NCBI GenBank assembly: GCA_964459065.1 | Contig: CAYWMN010000042.1 | Location: 1-20,474 of the forward strand | DNA from: JAMCXS01 sp964459065 | Lineage (GTDB): Bacteria > Acidobacteriota > Terriglobia > UBA7540 | Length of the DNA stretch: 20,474 nt | Direction: 5' to 3' | Part shown: positions 6,960 through 14,155 of the stretch, piece by piece | How positions within the stretch are numbered: the first letter of the stretch is position 1 | Layout: each line of letters begins with the position of its first letter | Made by a program: the position numbers and the translations under genes | The notes under the pieces: generated by a model | What the model was told of the DNA's origin: nothing | Seen by the model: only the letters and a program-made list of their open reading frames with translations | The model's database searches: none

Positions 6960-7361
6960 ATGTCTGCTGTTTCTGATCCAGTTGCTGATATGCTGACGCG
7001 AATCCGTAATGGGCTCGGGGCCCGTCACCAGCGCGTGGATATGCCCTCGTCAAAGTTAAAAATTGAGCTTGCTCGGGTTCTGAAAGAAGAGGGCTACATC
7101 ACCAACTATAAGGTAGCTGAAGACGGGCAAAAGAAGACTCTTCGAGTTTTCCTGCGCTACGGCACCGACGGCTCGAGCGTTATTTCGAGGTTGGATCGAG
7201 TCTCCAGGCCCGGTCGCCGGGTATACTCCGGCGCTCAAGAGATTCCCAGGGTCCTGGGGGGCTTGGGCGTGAATATTCTGACGACACCTCAGGGCGTGAT
7301 GACCGGCAAGGCGGCTCGGCGCGCCAAAGTTGGTGGCGAAATCCTGTGCAACGTGGAGTGA
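6960..7361 (+). CDS. rpsH: 30S ribosomal protein S8
   Basis: A 133-residue protein (family about 130-133). DPVADMLTRIRNG at the N-terminus and the C-terminal TPQGVMTGKAARRAKVGGEI, ending in C-VE, identify S8. It binds helix 21 of 16S rRNA and is a primary assembly protein of the platform. In E. coli it autoregulates this operon. The ATG at 6960 follows CGGGAG. The 62-nt upstream gap contains a hairpin and a possible promoter. Confidence 0.98.
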   Translation: MSAVSDPVADMLTRIRNGLGARHQRVDMPSSKLKIELARVLKEEGYITNYKVAEDGQKKTLRVFLRYGTDGSSVISRLDRVSRPGRRVYSGAQEIPRVLGGLGVNILTTPQGVMTGKAARRAKVGGEILCNVE

Positions 7362-7389
7362 GCCGGAGCTTCGGACAAGGCTGAAAGTT

Positions 7390-7935
7390 ATGTCAAGAAT
7401 AGGTCGCAAACTGATCGAACTACCTGCTGGTGTAACCGTGCAGGCAGATGCCGCTGCGGTTACGGTAAAAGGGCCGAAGGGCACGCTACGGGTTCCTCTC
7501 CCGCGAGGGATTCGCCTGGAGAAGCAGGACGGCCACTACCTGGCCCAGATGGAACATGAAGGCCTGGTGGCGCTGCGGGGACTGACCCGGGCGGAAGTTG
7601 CCAATGCTGTTGAAGGGGTCAGCAAGGGGTTTGAAAAGCAACTGGATATCGTGGGAATTGGCTATCGGGCTGAGGTCAAGGGTAAGGCCGTTGTGTTTGC
7701 CCTCGGTTATTCGCACCCCATCGAAATGGCGATTCCCGAGGGAATCTCAATCAGCGTTGAAAAGCAGACCCATTTGGTGGTCAGCGGTGCGGACCGCCGC
7801 CAGGTCGGACAGACTGCCGCCGATATTCGCGGCCTGCGGCCCCCTGATCCCTACAAGAACAAAGGCGTTCGGTACACGGGAGAGCGGCTGAAGAAGAAGG
7901 CCGGAAAGGCGGCTGGCGCCGGAGGCAAGGGGTAG
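7390..7935 (+). CDS. rplF: 50S ribosomal protein L6
   Basis: A 182-residue protein (family about 176-184). The start (M)SRIGRK-IELPAGV is diagnostic and fixes ATG 7390. An in-frame GTG at 7330 would add 20 unrelated residues overlapping rpsH, so it is not used. GYRAEVKGKAVVFALGYSHPIEM and the C-terminal DIRGLRPPDPYKNKGVRY-GE segment are typical (parts of longer conserved blocks). L6 lies at the base of the L7/L12 stalk near the sarcin-ricin loop. The Shine-Dalgarno is weak (AAGG about 10 nt upstream). Confidence 0.97.
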   Translation: MSRIGRKLIELPAGVTVQADAAAVTVKGPKGTLRVPLPRGIRLEKQDGHYLAQMEHEGLVALRGLTRAEVANAVEGVSKGFEKQLDIVGIGYRAEVKGKAVVFALGYSHPIEMAIPEGISISVEKQTHLVVSGADRRQVGQTAADIRGLRPPDPYKNKGVRYTGERLKKKAGKAAGAGGKG

Positions 7936-7959
7936 TTCCCGGGAGGACTGAGAAAAGGT

Positions 7960-8328
7960 ATGTTAACCCAAGTTTCAAAAAACGGCCGCCGCCAGGGAGT
8001 CCACGGGCGAATTCGCAAGCGCGTGCGCGGCGTGGAATCGGCTCCACGGCTGAATGTGTTTCGGTCGCTGAAGCATATCTATGCTCAAGTCGTTGACGAT
8101 GTGCGCGGCCATACGTTGGTATCGGCTTCCACCTGCGATCAAGAGGTGCGCAAGACGCTTAAGAATGGCGGAAACGTTGCGGCGGCGAAGGTCGTGGGCC
8201 AGGTTCTTGCGAGCCGGGCAAAGGCGGCCGGCATTTCGCGAGTGGTGTTTGACCGCGGCGGCTATGCTTATCACGGGCGAGTCAAGGCTCTGGCGGATGA
8301 GGCCAGAGCGCAAGGCCTAAAGTTTTAA
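7960..8328 (+). CDS. rplR: 50S ribosomal protein L18
   Basis: A 122-residue protein (family about 115-122). RIRKRVRG, PRLNVFRS-KHIYAQV-DD, then AAKVVGQVLA-RAKAAGI and VVFDRGGY-YHGRVKALAD-AR identify L18. It binds 5S rRNA and, with L5, brings it to the 50S subunit. The ATG at 7960 is preceded by GGGAGGA in the 24-nt gap after rplF. rpsE follows 19 nt downstream. Confidence 0.98.
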   Translation: MLTQVSKNGRRQGVHGRIRKRVRGVESAPRLNVFRSLKHIYAQVVDDVRGHTLVSASTCDQEVRKTLKNGGNVAAAKVVGQVLASRAKAAGISRVVFDRGGYAYHGRVKALADEARAQGLKF

Positions 8329-8332
8329 CGCG

Positions 8333-8340
8333 AAGGAGAG
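8333..8340 (+). promoter_or_regulatory. Strong ribosome binding site for the TTG-started rpsE
   Basis: AAGGAGAG ends 7 nt before the TTG at 8348. It supports TTG as the rpsE start; no in-frame ATG occurs until deep in the protein. Confidence 0.8.
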
Positions 8341-8347
8341 GCGTAAT

Positions 8348-8845
8348 TTGTCGTCTGGCATTGATCCTAATACGTTGCAATTGAAAGACCAAGTAGTCTC
8401 GATCAACCGCGTCACGAAAGTGGTGAAGGGCGGGAAGAATCTCAGCTTTACAGCACTGGTTGTGGTCGGCGACGCTAATGGGTACATCGGCTATGCCACC
8501 GGAAAAGCACGCGAAGTGCCCTCGGCAATCCGCAAGGGCATTGAGGCGGCCAAGAAGTCTCTTCGCAAAGTGAATATCACTGAGACGACGATACCGCACT
8601 CAGTGGTTGGCCGTTTCGGAGCGGGCAGAGTTTTGCTGAAGCCAGCGCCGGCGGGCACGGGAGTGATTGCCGGTGGGCCGGTTCGCGCCGTGCTTGAGGC
8701 GGCGGGCGTCCAGAATGTGCTGACAAAGTCGCTGGGCACGACCAATCCCCAGAACGTCGTCAAGGCCACGATGCAAGCCCTCCTGAGTCTGCGCAGTGCG
8801 GAGGATGTCGCTGCAAAGCGCGGGAAGCTGGTCGAGGATATCTAG
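8348..8845 (+). CDS. rpsE: 30S ribosomal protein S5
   Basis: A 165-residue protein (family about 160-172). The N-terminal dsRBD-like domain carries VSINRV-KVVKGGKNLSF and GYGTGK-like GYATGKAREVP; the C-terminal half carries GRFGAGRVLLKPA and GTGVIAGGPVRAVLEAAG. S5 lines the mRNA entry channel with S3 and S4 and influences decoding fidelity. Translation must start at TTG 8348, which has a good Shine-Dalgarno. Its TAG overlaps the AGGAGG of rpmD. Confidence 0.97.
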   Translation: MSSGIDPNTLQLKDQVVSINRVTKVVKGGKNLSFTALVVVGDANGYIGYATGKAREVPSAIRKGIEAAKKSLRKVNITETTIPHSVVGRFGAGRVLLKPAPAGTGVIAGGPVRAVLEAAGVQNVLTKSLGTTNPQNVVKATMQALLSLRSAEDVAAKRGKLVEDI

Positions 8846-8856
8846 GAGGCCGGAGC

Positions 8857-9360
8857 GTGGTGCGAAAGAAAAGCGGAACAATTTATATCAAGTGGGTACG
8901 GAGCGGGATTGCGCTTCCACGCCAGCAGCGAAAGGTCGTGGCAAGCTTGGGTCTGTCGCGCCTGAATCAAGTGGTGGAGCGCCCCGATACGACGGAAATC
9001 CGTGGGGCGGTTGCGAAGGTTCCTCATTTGCTGCAAGTGGTTTCCGCACCGGAGGCGCCACCCTGGACTGCAATTCCGGATTACGTGATTGTAGCGAAAG
9101 AGGCTGCGCCGGTGAAGAAGGAAGTCAAGGCGGAGCGAGCGGCTAAGCCGGCTCCCAGTAAGGCGGCGCAAGAAGCCCAGCCTGAAGCCAGTGCGGCCCC
9201 GGCTGATAAACCGGCGCCTCGTAAAAGAGCGGCGGCTCGAAAAGAGAAGGCTTCGGAGCCTGCCAAGGCGGCGGCTGCAAAGGATCAGGAAGAAAAGCCT
9301 CGAAAGCGCCGCGTGGCTGGCGGGAAAGAATCAAAAGCAGCGAAGAAAGGCGACAAGTAG
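8857..9360 (+). CDS. rpmD: 50S ribosomal protein L30 with a long Lys/Ala-rich C-terminal tail
   Basis: A 167-residue protein, nearly three times the usual length of about 60. Residues 1-62 match L30 (IKWVRSGIALPRQQRKV, then LGL-RLNQVVERPDT and IRGAV-KVPHLL). A short hydrophobic linker (residues 63-80) leads to a low-complexity tail (81-167) made mainly of Ala, Lys, Glu, Pro and Arg, resembling a histone-H1-like segment. GTG 8857 (followed by a second GTG at 8860) lies 7 nt after AGGAGG. The tail is in frame with no stop and reads directly up to rplO. Its function is not known to me. Confidence 0.93.
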   Translation: MVRKKSGTIYIKWVRSGIALPRQQRKVVASLGLSRLNQVVERPDTTEIRGAVAKVPHLLQVVSAPEAPPWTAIPDYVIVAKEAAPVKKEVKAERAAKPAPSKAAQEAQPEASAAPADKPAPRKRAAARKEKASEPAKAAAAKDQEEKPRKRRVAGGKESKAAKKGDK

Positions 9361-9365
9361 CCGAA

Positions 9366-9818
9366 ATGGCCATACATATTGGAACATTACGAGCTCCTCG
9401 CGGCGCCCATAAGCGCCCCAAGCGAGTCGGCCAGGGCATGGGTTCCGGGCACGGGAAAACCGCCACGCGGGGACACAAAGGACAGCGGTCGCGCGCAGGC
9501 ATGCGGATGCGTCCGGGCTTCGAGGGCGGGCAGATGCCCTTGCACCGGCGTCTTCCGAAGCGCGGTTTTACCAATATCTTCAAGAAGCGGTTCGCCGTGG
9601 TGAATCTTCGCGACCTGGCAGATTTCGATGCGAAGGAAAAAGTGACCCCAGAGCTGTTGCTGGACCGGGGTGTGGTCAAGAACCTGCGGGATGGTCTCAA
9701 GGTTCTGGGTAATGGTGATCTGAAAGCCGGGCTCCACGTGGTGGCTCACCACTTTTCAGAGTCGGCTCGCGAGAAGATTGAAAAAGCTGGTGGAAAAGCC
9801 GAGGTTATCTCCGCATGA
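9366..9818 (+). CDS. rplO: 50S ribosomal protein L15
   Basis: A 150-residue protein of usual length. The glycine- and arginine-rich N-terminal arm (KRVGQGMGSGHGKTATRGHK, GQ-SR-G, GFEGGQMPLHRRLPKRGF) is typical and threads into 23S rRNA. The C-terminal domain (LKVLGNGDLKAGLHVVAHHF, then S--A-EKIEKAGGK) is also well conserved. The ATG at 9366 is 5 nt after the rpmD stop with a weak Shine-Dalgarno, so coupling to rpmD is likely. Its stop overlaps secY. Confidence 0.97.
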   Translation: MAIHIGTLRAPRGAHKRPKRVGQGMGSGHGKTATRGHKGQRSRAGMRMRPGFEGGQMPLHRRLPKRGFTNIFKKRFAVVNLRDLADFDAKEKVTPELLLDRGVVKNLRDGLKVLGNGDLKAGLHVVAHHFSESAREKIEKAGGKAEVISA

Positions 9819-11224
9819 TGGAGAATCTCAAAAGTCTTGTTGAGATTCCGGATCTGCGGAAACGCATCCTGTTTACGCTGGCGATGCTGGCCGTGTACCG
9901 GCTGGGGTCTTTTATCCCCACGCCGGGCATCAACCCCGCTGTTTTGCAGCGGGCTCTAAGCGGGCTAGGAAACACGCTATTCGGACTGCTTTCGATGTTT
10001 TCCGGTGGCAGTCTTGGGCGCCTCACGGTTTTCGCTCTCGGCATCATGCCGTACATCACGGCATCCATCATCCTCCAGTTGCTGGGAGTCGTTTCACCCC
10101 ATTTGGAAAAACTGCAGAAGGAAGGTGAGCTGGGGCGGAAGAAGATCACCGACTATACGCGCTGGATGACGGTCGGGTTGAGCGCCTTTCAGTCCCTCGG
10201 AATCGCTATCGCGCTGCAGCGTGAATCCAGCGCCAATATGCCTCTGGTGAACCACCCCGGACCGAGCTTCATCTTCGGAACGGTGTTGACGCTCACGACA
10301 GGAGCTGTTTTTGTCATGTGGCTCGGTGAGCAGATCAGCGCCCGGGGGATCGGCAACGGCATGTCGCTTCTGATTTTTGCCGGGATCGTTGTCGGGCTGC
10401 CTAGTGCCATCGGTAATCTTTACCAAAATGTTTTTGTCACCCGCATCTGGAGCTTTCCGGTCGTTTTCGTTCTCCTGGCGTTCATGCTGGTGATTGTGGG
10501 GTTCATCGTTTTTGTTGAGCGAGGGGAAAGGCGCATTCCCATCCAGTATGCGAAGAGGATTGTTGGGCGCAAGGTGATGGGGGGTGTTTCCACCCACCTC
10601 CCGCTCAAGGTGGATAGCGGCGGTGTGATGCCCATCATCTTTGCGGTCTCGATTCTGACGTTTCCGCAGACAATCGCGCTTTTCGCCGGCACGCAAGGCA
10701 CCTTCGGACGGGTGCTCACGTGGTTCAAGACGGCGTTTGGCTATGGTGAGCCTCTTTACACTTTGACGTACGTTGTTCTCATTGTCTTTTTTGCGCACTT
10801 CTATCTTTCGATCATTTATAACCCGGACGAGGTTGCCGATAACGTTCGAAAGCAAGGAGGCTTTATTCCAGGAATTCGGCCGGGCAAGCGCACGGCGGAT
10901 CACCTGGATGATGTCCTGACCAAGATTACTTGGGTGGGCGGGCTTTATCTGGCGATTGTTGCGTTGATTCCGGAGATCATGCTTGTCGGGCTGCGAGTGA
11001 ACCACCTGCCGGTTTGGTTGGGCGGTGCATGGTTTGATGCGCACCTTCCGGGGTGGTTGCTGCATGGTCTGAATATTAATTTCTATTTCGGCGGCGCTTC
11101 TTTGCTGATCGTGGTGGGTGTTGCAATGGATACGATTCAGCAGGTGGAAGCCCAGTTGGTTATGCGTCACTACGAAGGATTTTTGAAAAAAGGGCGAGTG
11201 CGAGGGCGGCGCGCCGCTTCATGA
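9815..11224 (+). CDS. secY: Preprotein translocase subunit SecY
   Basis: A 469-residue integral membrane protein (family about 430-470), the channel of the Sec translocon. About ten hydrophobic segments are visible. Conserved parts include IPDLRKRILFTLAMLAVYRLG, PGI--AVL, FALGIMPYITASIILQLL (the plug-side helix), GNG-SLLIFAGIV, FVERGERRIPIQYAKR, PGIRPG--T and QVEAQLVMRHYEGF near the C-terminus. Two ATGs stand in tandem at 9815 and 9818, overlapping the rplO TGA. Location after rplO and before adk is the standard spc arrangement. SecE and SecG are elsewhere. Confidence 0.98.
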   Translation: MMENLKSLVEIPDLRKRILFTLAMLAVYRLGSFIPTPGINPAVLQRALSGLGNTLFGLLSMFSGGSLGRLTVFALGIMPYITASIILQLLGVVSPHLEKLQKEGELGRKKITDYTRWMTVGLSAFQSLGIAIALQRESSANMPLVNHPGPSFIFGTVLTLTTGAVFVMWLGEQISARGIGNGMSLLIFAGIVVGLPSAIGNLYQNVFVTRIWSFPVVFVLLAFMLVIVGFIVFVERGERRIPIQYAKRIVGRKVMGGVSTHLPLKVDSGGVMPIIFAVSILTFPQTIALFAGTQGTFGRVLTWFKTAFGYGEPLYTLTYVVLIVFFAHFYLSIIYNPDEVADNVRKQGGFIPGIRPGKRTADHLDDVLTKITWVGGLYLAIVALIPEIMLVGLRVNHLPVWLGGAWFDAHLPGWLLHGLNINFYFGGASLLIVVGVAMDTIQQVEAQLVMRHYEGFLKKGRVRGRRAAS

Positions 11225-11257
11225 GTGCCAAAACGCATCGATTGACGGAGGGCGCAC

Positions 11258-11905
11258 ATGTTGATCTTTCTAGGACCGCCCGGTGCCGGCAAGGGAACGC
11301 AGGCGCGCACTGTTTCAGAGGAGCTTGGCATTCCCCATATCTCCACCGGAGATATTCTTCGAGAAGCGTCGAGGAAAGGGACTAGCCTGGGGAAGGCTGC
11401 AAGGGCTAGAATGGATGTCGGGGAGTTGGTCCCCGACGATGTGATGTGCGGGATCGTGGAAGAGCGTTTGAATGAGCCGGACGTTCGGGATGGCGCGATT
11501 CTTGACGGGTTTCCCCGCACGTTGTCCCAAGCTCAATTCCTCGACCGTCTGCTCGAGCAGAGCGGCCGTGAGCCCGCGCTGCTGGTGAATTTGCACTTGG
11601 AGCCCCAGTTGGTCATTAAGAGGCTGACCGGGCGTCGAGTCTGCCCCAAGTGTGGCGAGATTTATAATAGTTTTTGGCACCCTCCTCGCGAGGAGGGGGT
11701 CTGCGACAAGGACGGAGCCCGGCTTTTTCAACGCGGGGATGATAACGAAGAGGCCATTCGGAAACGGCTGGTGGCTTATGAGCGTGAAACGATGCCGCTG
11801 ATTGATTATTACCGGCACAAGAATGCTGTGCAGGACGTTGACGGAGAAGGGGATCCAGCCGCTATCACGAAGAGGCTTTTGGATTTTCTGAAGAAGCGGG
11901 CATGA
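11258..11905 (+). CDS. adk: Adenylate kinase, zinc-LID form
   Basis: A 215-residue cytoplasmic enzyme of standard long-form length. It interconverts ATP + AMP and 2 ADP. The Walker A loop GPPGAGKGT is at residues 6-14, followed by STGDILR (29-35) and DGFPRT (83-88). The LID domain carries C129-x2-C132 and C149-x2-D152, the C-C-C-D zinc site seen in Bacillus-type enzymes. The ATG at 11258 follows GGAGGG by 5 nt. The stop overlaps the map ATG by 4 nt. An 18-bp perfect palindrome lies in the LID coding region. Confidence 0.98.
   Translation: MLIFLGPPGAGKGTQARTVSEELGIPHISTGDILREASRKGTSLGKAARARMDVGELVPDDVMCGIVEERLNEPDVRDGAILDGFPRTLSQAQFLDRLLEQSGREPALLVNLHLEPQLVIKRLTGRRVCPKCGEIYNSFWHPPREEGVCDKDGARLFQRGDDNEEAIRKRLVAYERETMPLIDYYRHKNAVQDVDGEGDPAAITKRLLDFLKKRA
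11680..11697. repeat. 18-bp perfect palindrome inside adk
   Basis: CCCTCCTCG followed directly by CGAGGAGGG is a perfect inverted repeat with no spacer. It encodes the HPPREEG turn of the LID, between the two zinc half-sites. As RNA it could fold only with a few unpaired central bases. The coding constraint on Pro-Pro-Arg-Glu-Glu-Gly may produce it by chance. Confidence 0.9.
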
Positions 11906-12648
11906 TTATATGCAAGTCGGCGGCGGAAATTGAAAAGCTTCGCCGATCGGGCAAAATGGTTCGAGACGTTCTGGAAGAGACCCGGGGGCAAGTCCGGCCT
12001 GGGGTGACGACGCTGGATCTGGAGGCCTTTGTCGAGCGGCGTCTGGCGCAAGAAGGTGCGAGGCCTGCTTTTAAAGGTTATCGCGGGTATCCCTGTTGTC
12101 TGTGCGCATCGGTGAACGAGCAGATTGTTCACGGCATCCCGTCAGGCCGGCGATTGAATGAAGGCGACATTGTGAGCCTGGATTTGGGTGTGATCATCGA
12201 CGGGTATTACGGTGATGCTGCGGTGACGGTTCCGGTGGGCGAGATATCCGAGCCGTTGAAGAAACTCCTTCGGGTTACCGAGGAGTCGCTTTCCCTGGCG
12301 ATTGATCAAGTAAGGCTGGGAAACCGCCTGGGTGATGTTTCCTCTGCCGTTGAAGGCTACGTCGTTCGCAACGGGTTTTCGATCGTACGGGACTTTGTCG
12401 GCCATGGGATTGGCCGCGAGCTTCACGAGGAACCCCAGATTCCGAACTTCGGATCTCCCGGCCATGGTCCGGTCCTGAAGGAAGGTATGGTTTTTGCCAT
12501 CGAGCCGATGGTTAATATGGGTACCCCTGCAATGCGGATTCTGGGTGACCGTTGGACTGCGGTAACGGCTGACGGAGCCTGTTCCGCTCACTTTGAGCAC
12601 ATGGTGGCGGTAACCAGCAATGGGCCCGACGTGCTGACTCGTTTGTGA
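11902..12648 (+). CDS. map: Type I methionine aminopeptidase
   Basis: A 248-residue cytoplasmic dinuclear metallopeptidase (family about 248-265) that removes initiator Met from nascent proteins. All metal ligands are visible: D94 (SLDLG), D105 (YYGDAA), H168 (GHGIGRELHE), E201 (AIEPM) and E232 (FEHMV). The catalytic-pocket histidines H77 (IVHGIP) and H175 are also present. It lacks the N-terminal zinc-finger or SH3-like linker seen in some paralogues. The ATG overlaps the adk stop (ATGA). The adk-map-infA order is common in Gram-positives and many other phyla. Confidence 0.98.
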   Translation: MIICKSAAEIEKLRRSGKMVRDVLEETRGQVRPGVTTLDLEAFVERRLAQEGARPAFKGYRGYPCCLCASVNEQIVHGIPSGRRLNEGDIVSLDLGVIIDGYYGDAAVTVPVGEISEPLKKLLRVTEESLSLAIDQVRLGNRLGDVSSAVEGYVVRNGFSIVRDFVGHGIGRELHEEPQIPNFGSPGHGPVLKEGMVFAIEPMVNMGTPAMRILGDRWTAVTADGACSAHFEHMVAVTSNGPDVLTRL

Positions 12649-12713
12649 AGATTGGGTGCTCGCGAACCTGGACGGTTGAAAGTTCAGGGTTGGAAGGCTA
12701 GCGAGAAAGGTCT

Positions 12714-12932
12714 ATGGCTAAAGAAGAAGCCATTGAGGTGATGGCAACGGTAATTGAATCCCTCCCGAACGCGATGTTTCGCGTGGAGTTGGAGAACAAG
12801 CACCGGGTGCTGGCGCACATCTCGGGAAAGATGCGGAAGAACTTTATCCGAATTCTTCCCGGTGACCGGGTGGCCGTTGAGCTGTCGCCTTATGACTTGA
12901 CGCGGGGCCGGATTGTCTATCGCTACAAGTGA
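12714..12932 (+). CDS. infA: Translation initiation factor IF-1
   Basis: A 72-residue S1/OB-fold protein, exactly the usual length. MAKEEAIEV-ATVIE, LPNAMFRVELEN-HRVLAHISG, KMRKNFIRILPGDRV and VELSPYDLTRGRI-YR are the full family pattern. IF-1 occupies the A site during initiation and assists IF-2 and IF-3. The ATG at 12714 follows GAGAAAGG at a tight 3-nt spacing. The 65-nt upstream gap has imperfect dyad symmetry but no clear promoter. Confidence 0.98.
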   Translation: MAKEEAIEVMATVIESLPNAMFRVELENKHRVLAHISGKMRKNFIRILPGDRVAVELSPYDLTRGRIVYRYK

Positions 12933-12958
12933 CCCAGATGATTCCGGTTCCAGCTTAG

Positions 12959-13000
12959 GCAGGTTTTTGAATTTGTTGAGGCTGTACCTGCAAATGCAGG
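12959..13000 (+). promoter_or_regulatory. Mutually exclusive inverted repeats upstream of rpmJ
   Basis: GCAGGT (12959-12964) can pair with ACCTGC (12986-12991). The overlapping CCTGC (12987-12991) can instead pair with GCAGG (12996-13000) around a 4-nt AAAT loop. The two hairpins share bases and cannot form together. They lie in the 90-nt infA-rpmJ gap, ending about 22 nt before the rpmJ start. This geometry resembles a small switch, but no U-tract or known protein site is visible. Confidence 0.3.
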
Positions 13001-13022
13001 AGAGCGGAACAAGAGGCTGAGA

Positions 13023-13136
13023 ATGAAAGTCCGGTCATCGGTAAGAAAGATTTGCTCCAAATGCAAGCTGATTCGGCGTAGCGGTGTTTTGCGGGTGATT
13101 TGTGAAAACCCGAAGCACAAACAACGGCAGGGCTAG
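13023..13136 (+). CDS. rpmJ: 50S ribosomal protein L36, zinc-binding form
   Basis: A 37-residue protein with the standard L36 pattern MKVRSSVRKICSKCK, then R-G-LRVICENPKHKQRQG. The zinc ligands C11, C14, C27 and H32 are all present (C+ form). L36 is the smallest 50S protein and organises 23S rRNA near the stalk base. The ATG at 13023 follows AGAGG. Its place between infA and rpsM is the usual one. The gaps on both sides are about 90 nt. Confidence 0.96.
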   Translation: MKVRSSVRKICSKCKLIRRSGVLRVICENPKHKQRQG

Positions 13137-13225
13137 TCGGCCCTAGGAATGGTATTCGAGCCGGGAGATTGGCCTGGGATTTCAAAAAAATGGCCCTTCC
13201 GGGATGAGCGGGTTGGAGGTAAGTA

Positions 13226-13612
13226 ATGGCAAGAATTGCGGGAGTCGATTTGCCGATCCGTAAGAGGGCGGAAGTCGGACTCACATATATTCACGGGATC
13301 GGGCGCGCAAGGTCCCGTTCAATTCTGGTCCGGGCCGAAATTGATCCGAGCAAGTTTGTAAAGGATCTTACGGAGCACGAAGTTACGCAGATTCGCCGGA
13401 TTATCGAGGAAGAGGGCCGGGTTGAAGGCGACCTCCGAAAAGAGGTCGGGCTGAATATCCGTCGCCTGATTGAAATCGGTTCCTACCGGGGGATGCGGCA
13501 CCGCCGCAGTCTGCCTGTGCGAGGCCAGAGAACCCACACCAACGCTCGCACGCGGAAAGGCCCGCGCAAGGGAACAATTGCCAACAAGAAGAAGACGAGC
13601 GCAAAGACCTAG
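13226..13612 (+). CDS. rpsM: 30S ribosomal protein S13
   Basis: A 128-residue protein (family about 118-128). MARIAGVDLP--KR-E-GLTYIHGIG at the N-terminus, VEGDLR-EV--NI-RL-EIG-YRG-RHRR--PVRGQRT and the basic tail RKGPRKGTIANKKK identify S13. It contacts P-site tRNA and forms inter-subunit bridges from the 30S head. ATG 13226 is 5 nt after GGAGGT. It opens the alpha-operon section after an 89-nt gap in which I see no convincing promoter. Confidence 0.98.
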   Translation: MARIAGVDLPIRKRAEVGLTYIHGIGRARSRSILVRAEIDPSKFVKDLTEHEVTQIRRIIEEEGRVEGDLRKEVGLNIRRLIEIGSYRGMRHRRSLPVRGQRTHTNARTRKGPRKGTIANKKKTSAKT

Positions 13613-13666
13613 TGGGTACGTCGCGGTTCGGCCTGCGATGAGCGCCGGGAAGTTCGATGGAGGAAT

Positions 13667-14071
13667 ATGGCCAAGAGTACAAAGGCGGGGAAGAAGAAAG
13701 TTTTCAAGAAGAGAGACCGGCGTGTTGTGCCGTATGGCGTGGCGCACATCCGGGCCACCTTCAACAACACGATGGTGTGTATTACGGACCCAGACGGCAA
13801 AACTCTGTGCTGGTCTAGCGCCGGGGCTCTGGGGTTTAAAGGTTCGCGGAAAGGGACGCCGTTCGCCGCGCAGCAGGCCGCTTCACGAGTGGCCAGCGCT
13901 GCTCGGGACCACGGCATGCGAACCATCGAAGTTCGAGTGAAAGGCCCTGGAGCGGGCCGTGAATCGGCGATCAGGGCGCTTGCGTCGGCGGGGTTGGAAG
14001 TTCGGCACCTGAAGGATGTGACTCCTATTCCGCACAATGGTTGCCGTCCGCCGAAACGTCGCAGGGTGTAA
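13667..14071 (+). CDS. rpsK: 30S ribosomal protein S11
   Basis: A 134-residue protein (family about 126-135). GVAHIRATFNNTMVCITDPD, then AGALGFKGSRKGTPFAAQQA, VKGPGAGRESAIRAL and the invariant C-terminal DVTPIPHNGCRPPKRRRV identify S11. It sits on the 30S platform next to the mRNA exit. A 20-residue Lys-rich N-terminal arm precedes the fold. The ATG follows GGAGG. The gap before rpsD is 84 nt. Confidence 0.98.
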   Translation: MAKSTKAGKKKVFKKRDRRVVPYGVAHIRATFNNTMVCITDPDGKTLCWSSAGALGFKGSRKGTPFAAQQAASRVASAARDHGMRTIEVRVKGPGAGRESAIRALASAGLEVRHLKDVTPIPHNGCRPPKRRRV

Positions 14072-14143
14072 TGGAAGGTTCGGAGGGCGGCCAGGCGGAA
14101 AACCCGGAAAGGGTAGCCGCGGTTCCCGATTTAGTTGAGTTTT

Positions 14144-14150
14144 GAGGAGG
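14144..14150 (+). promoter_or_regulatory. Strong ribosome binding site for the TTG-started rpsD
   Basis: GAGGAGG lies 5 nt before the TTG at 14156. It favours this start over the in-frame upstream TTG at 14135, which would add seven residues not found in S4 and would bury the Shine-Dalgarno in the coding region. Confidence 0.85.
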
Positions 14151-14155
14151 ATTGT

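Noticed and set aside
7330..7389. Upstream in-frame start for rplF
   Set aside because: It would add 20 residues overlapping rpsH with no similarity to L6; ATG 7390 gives the conserved SRIGRK start.
10094..11170. A 358-codon open frame on the - strand opposite secY
   Set aside because: It lies wholly antisense to a clear SecY, its translation is a polar His/Arg/Asn-rich string with no recognisable domain, and it mirrors the codon bias of the + strand gene.
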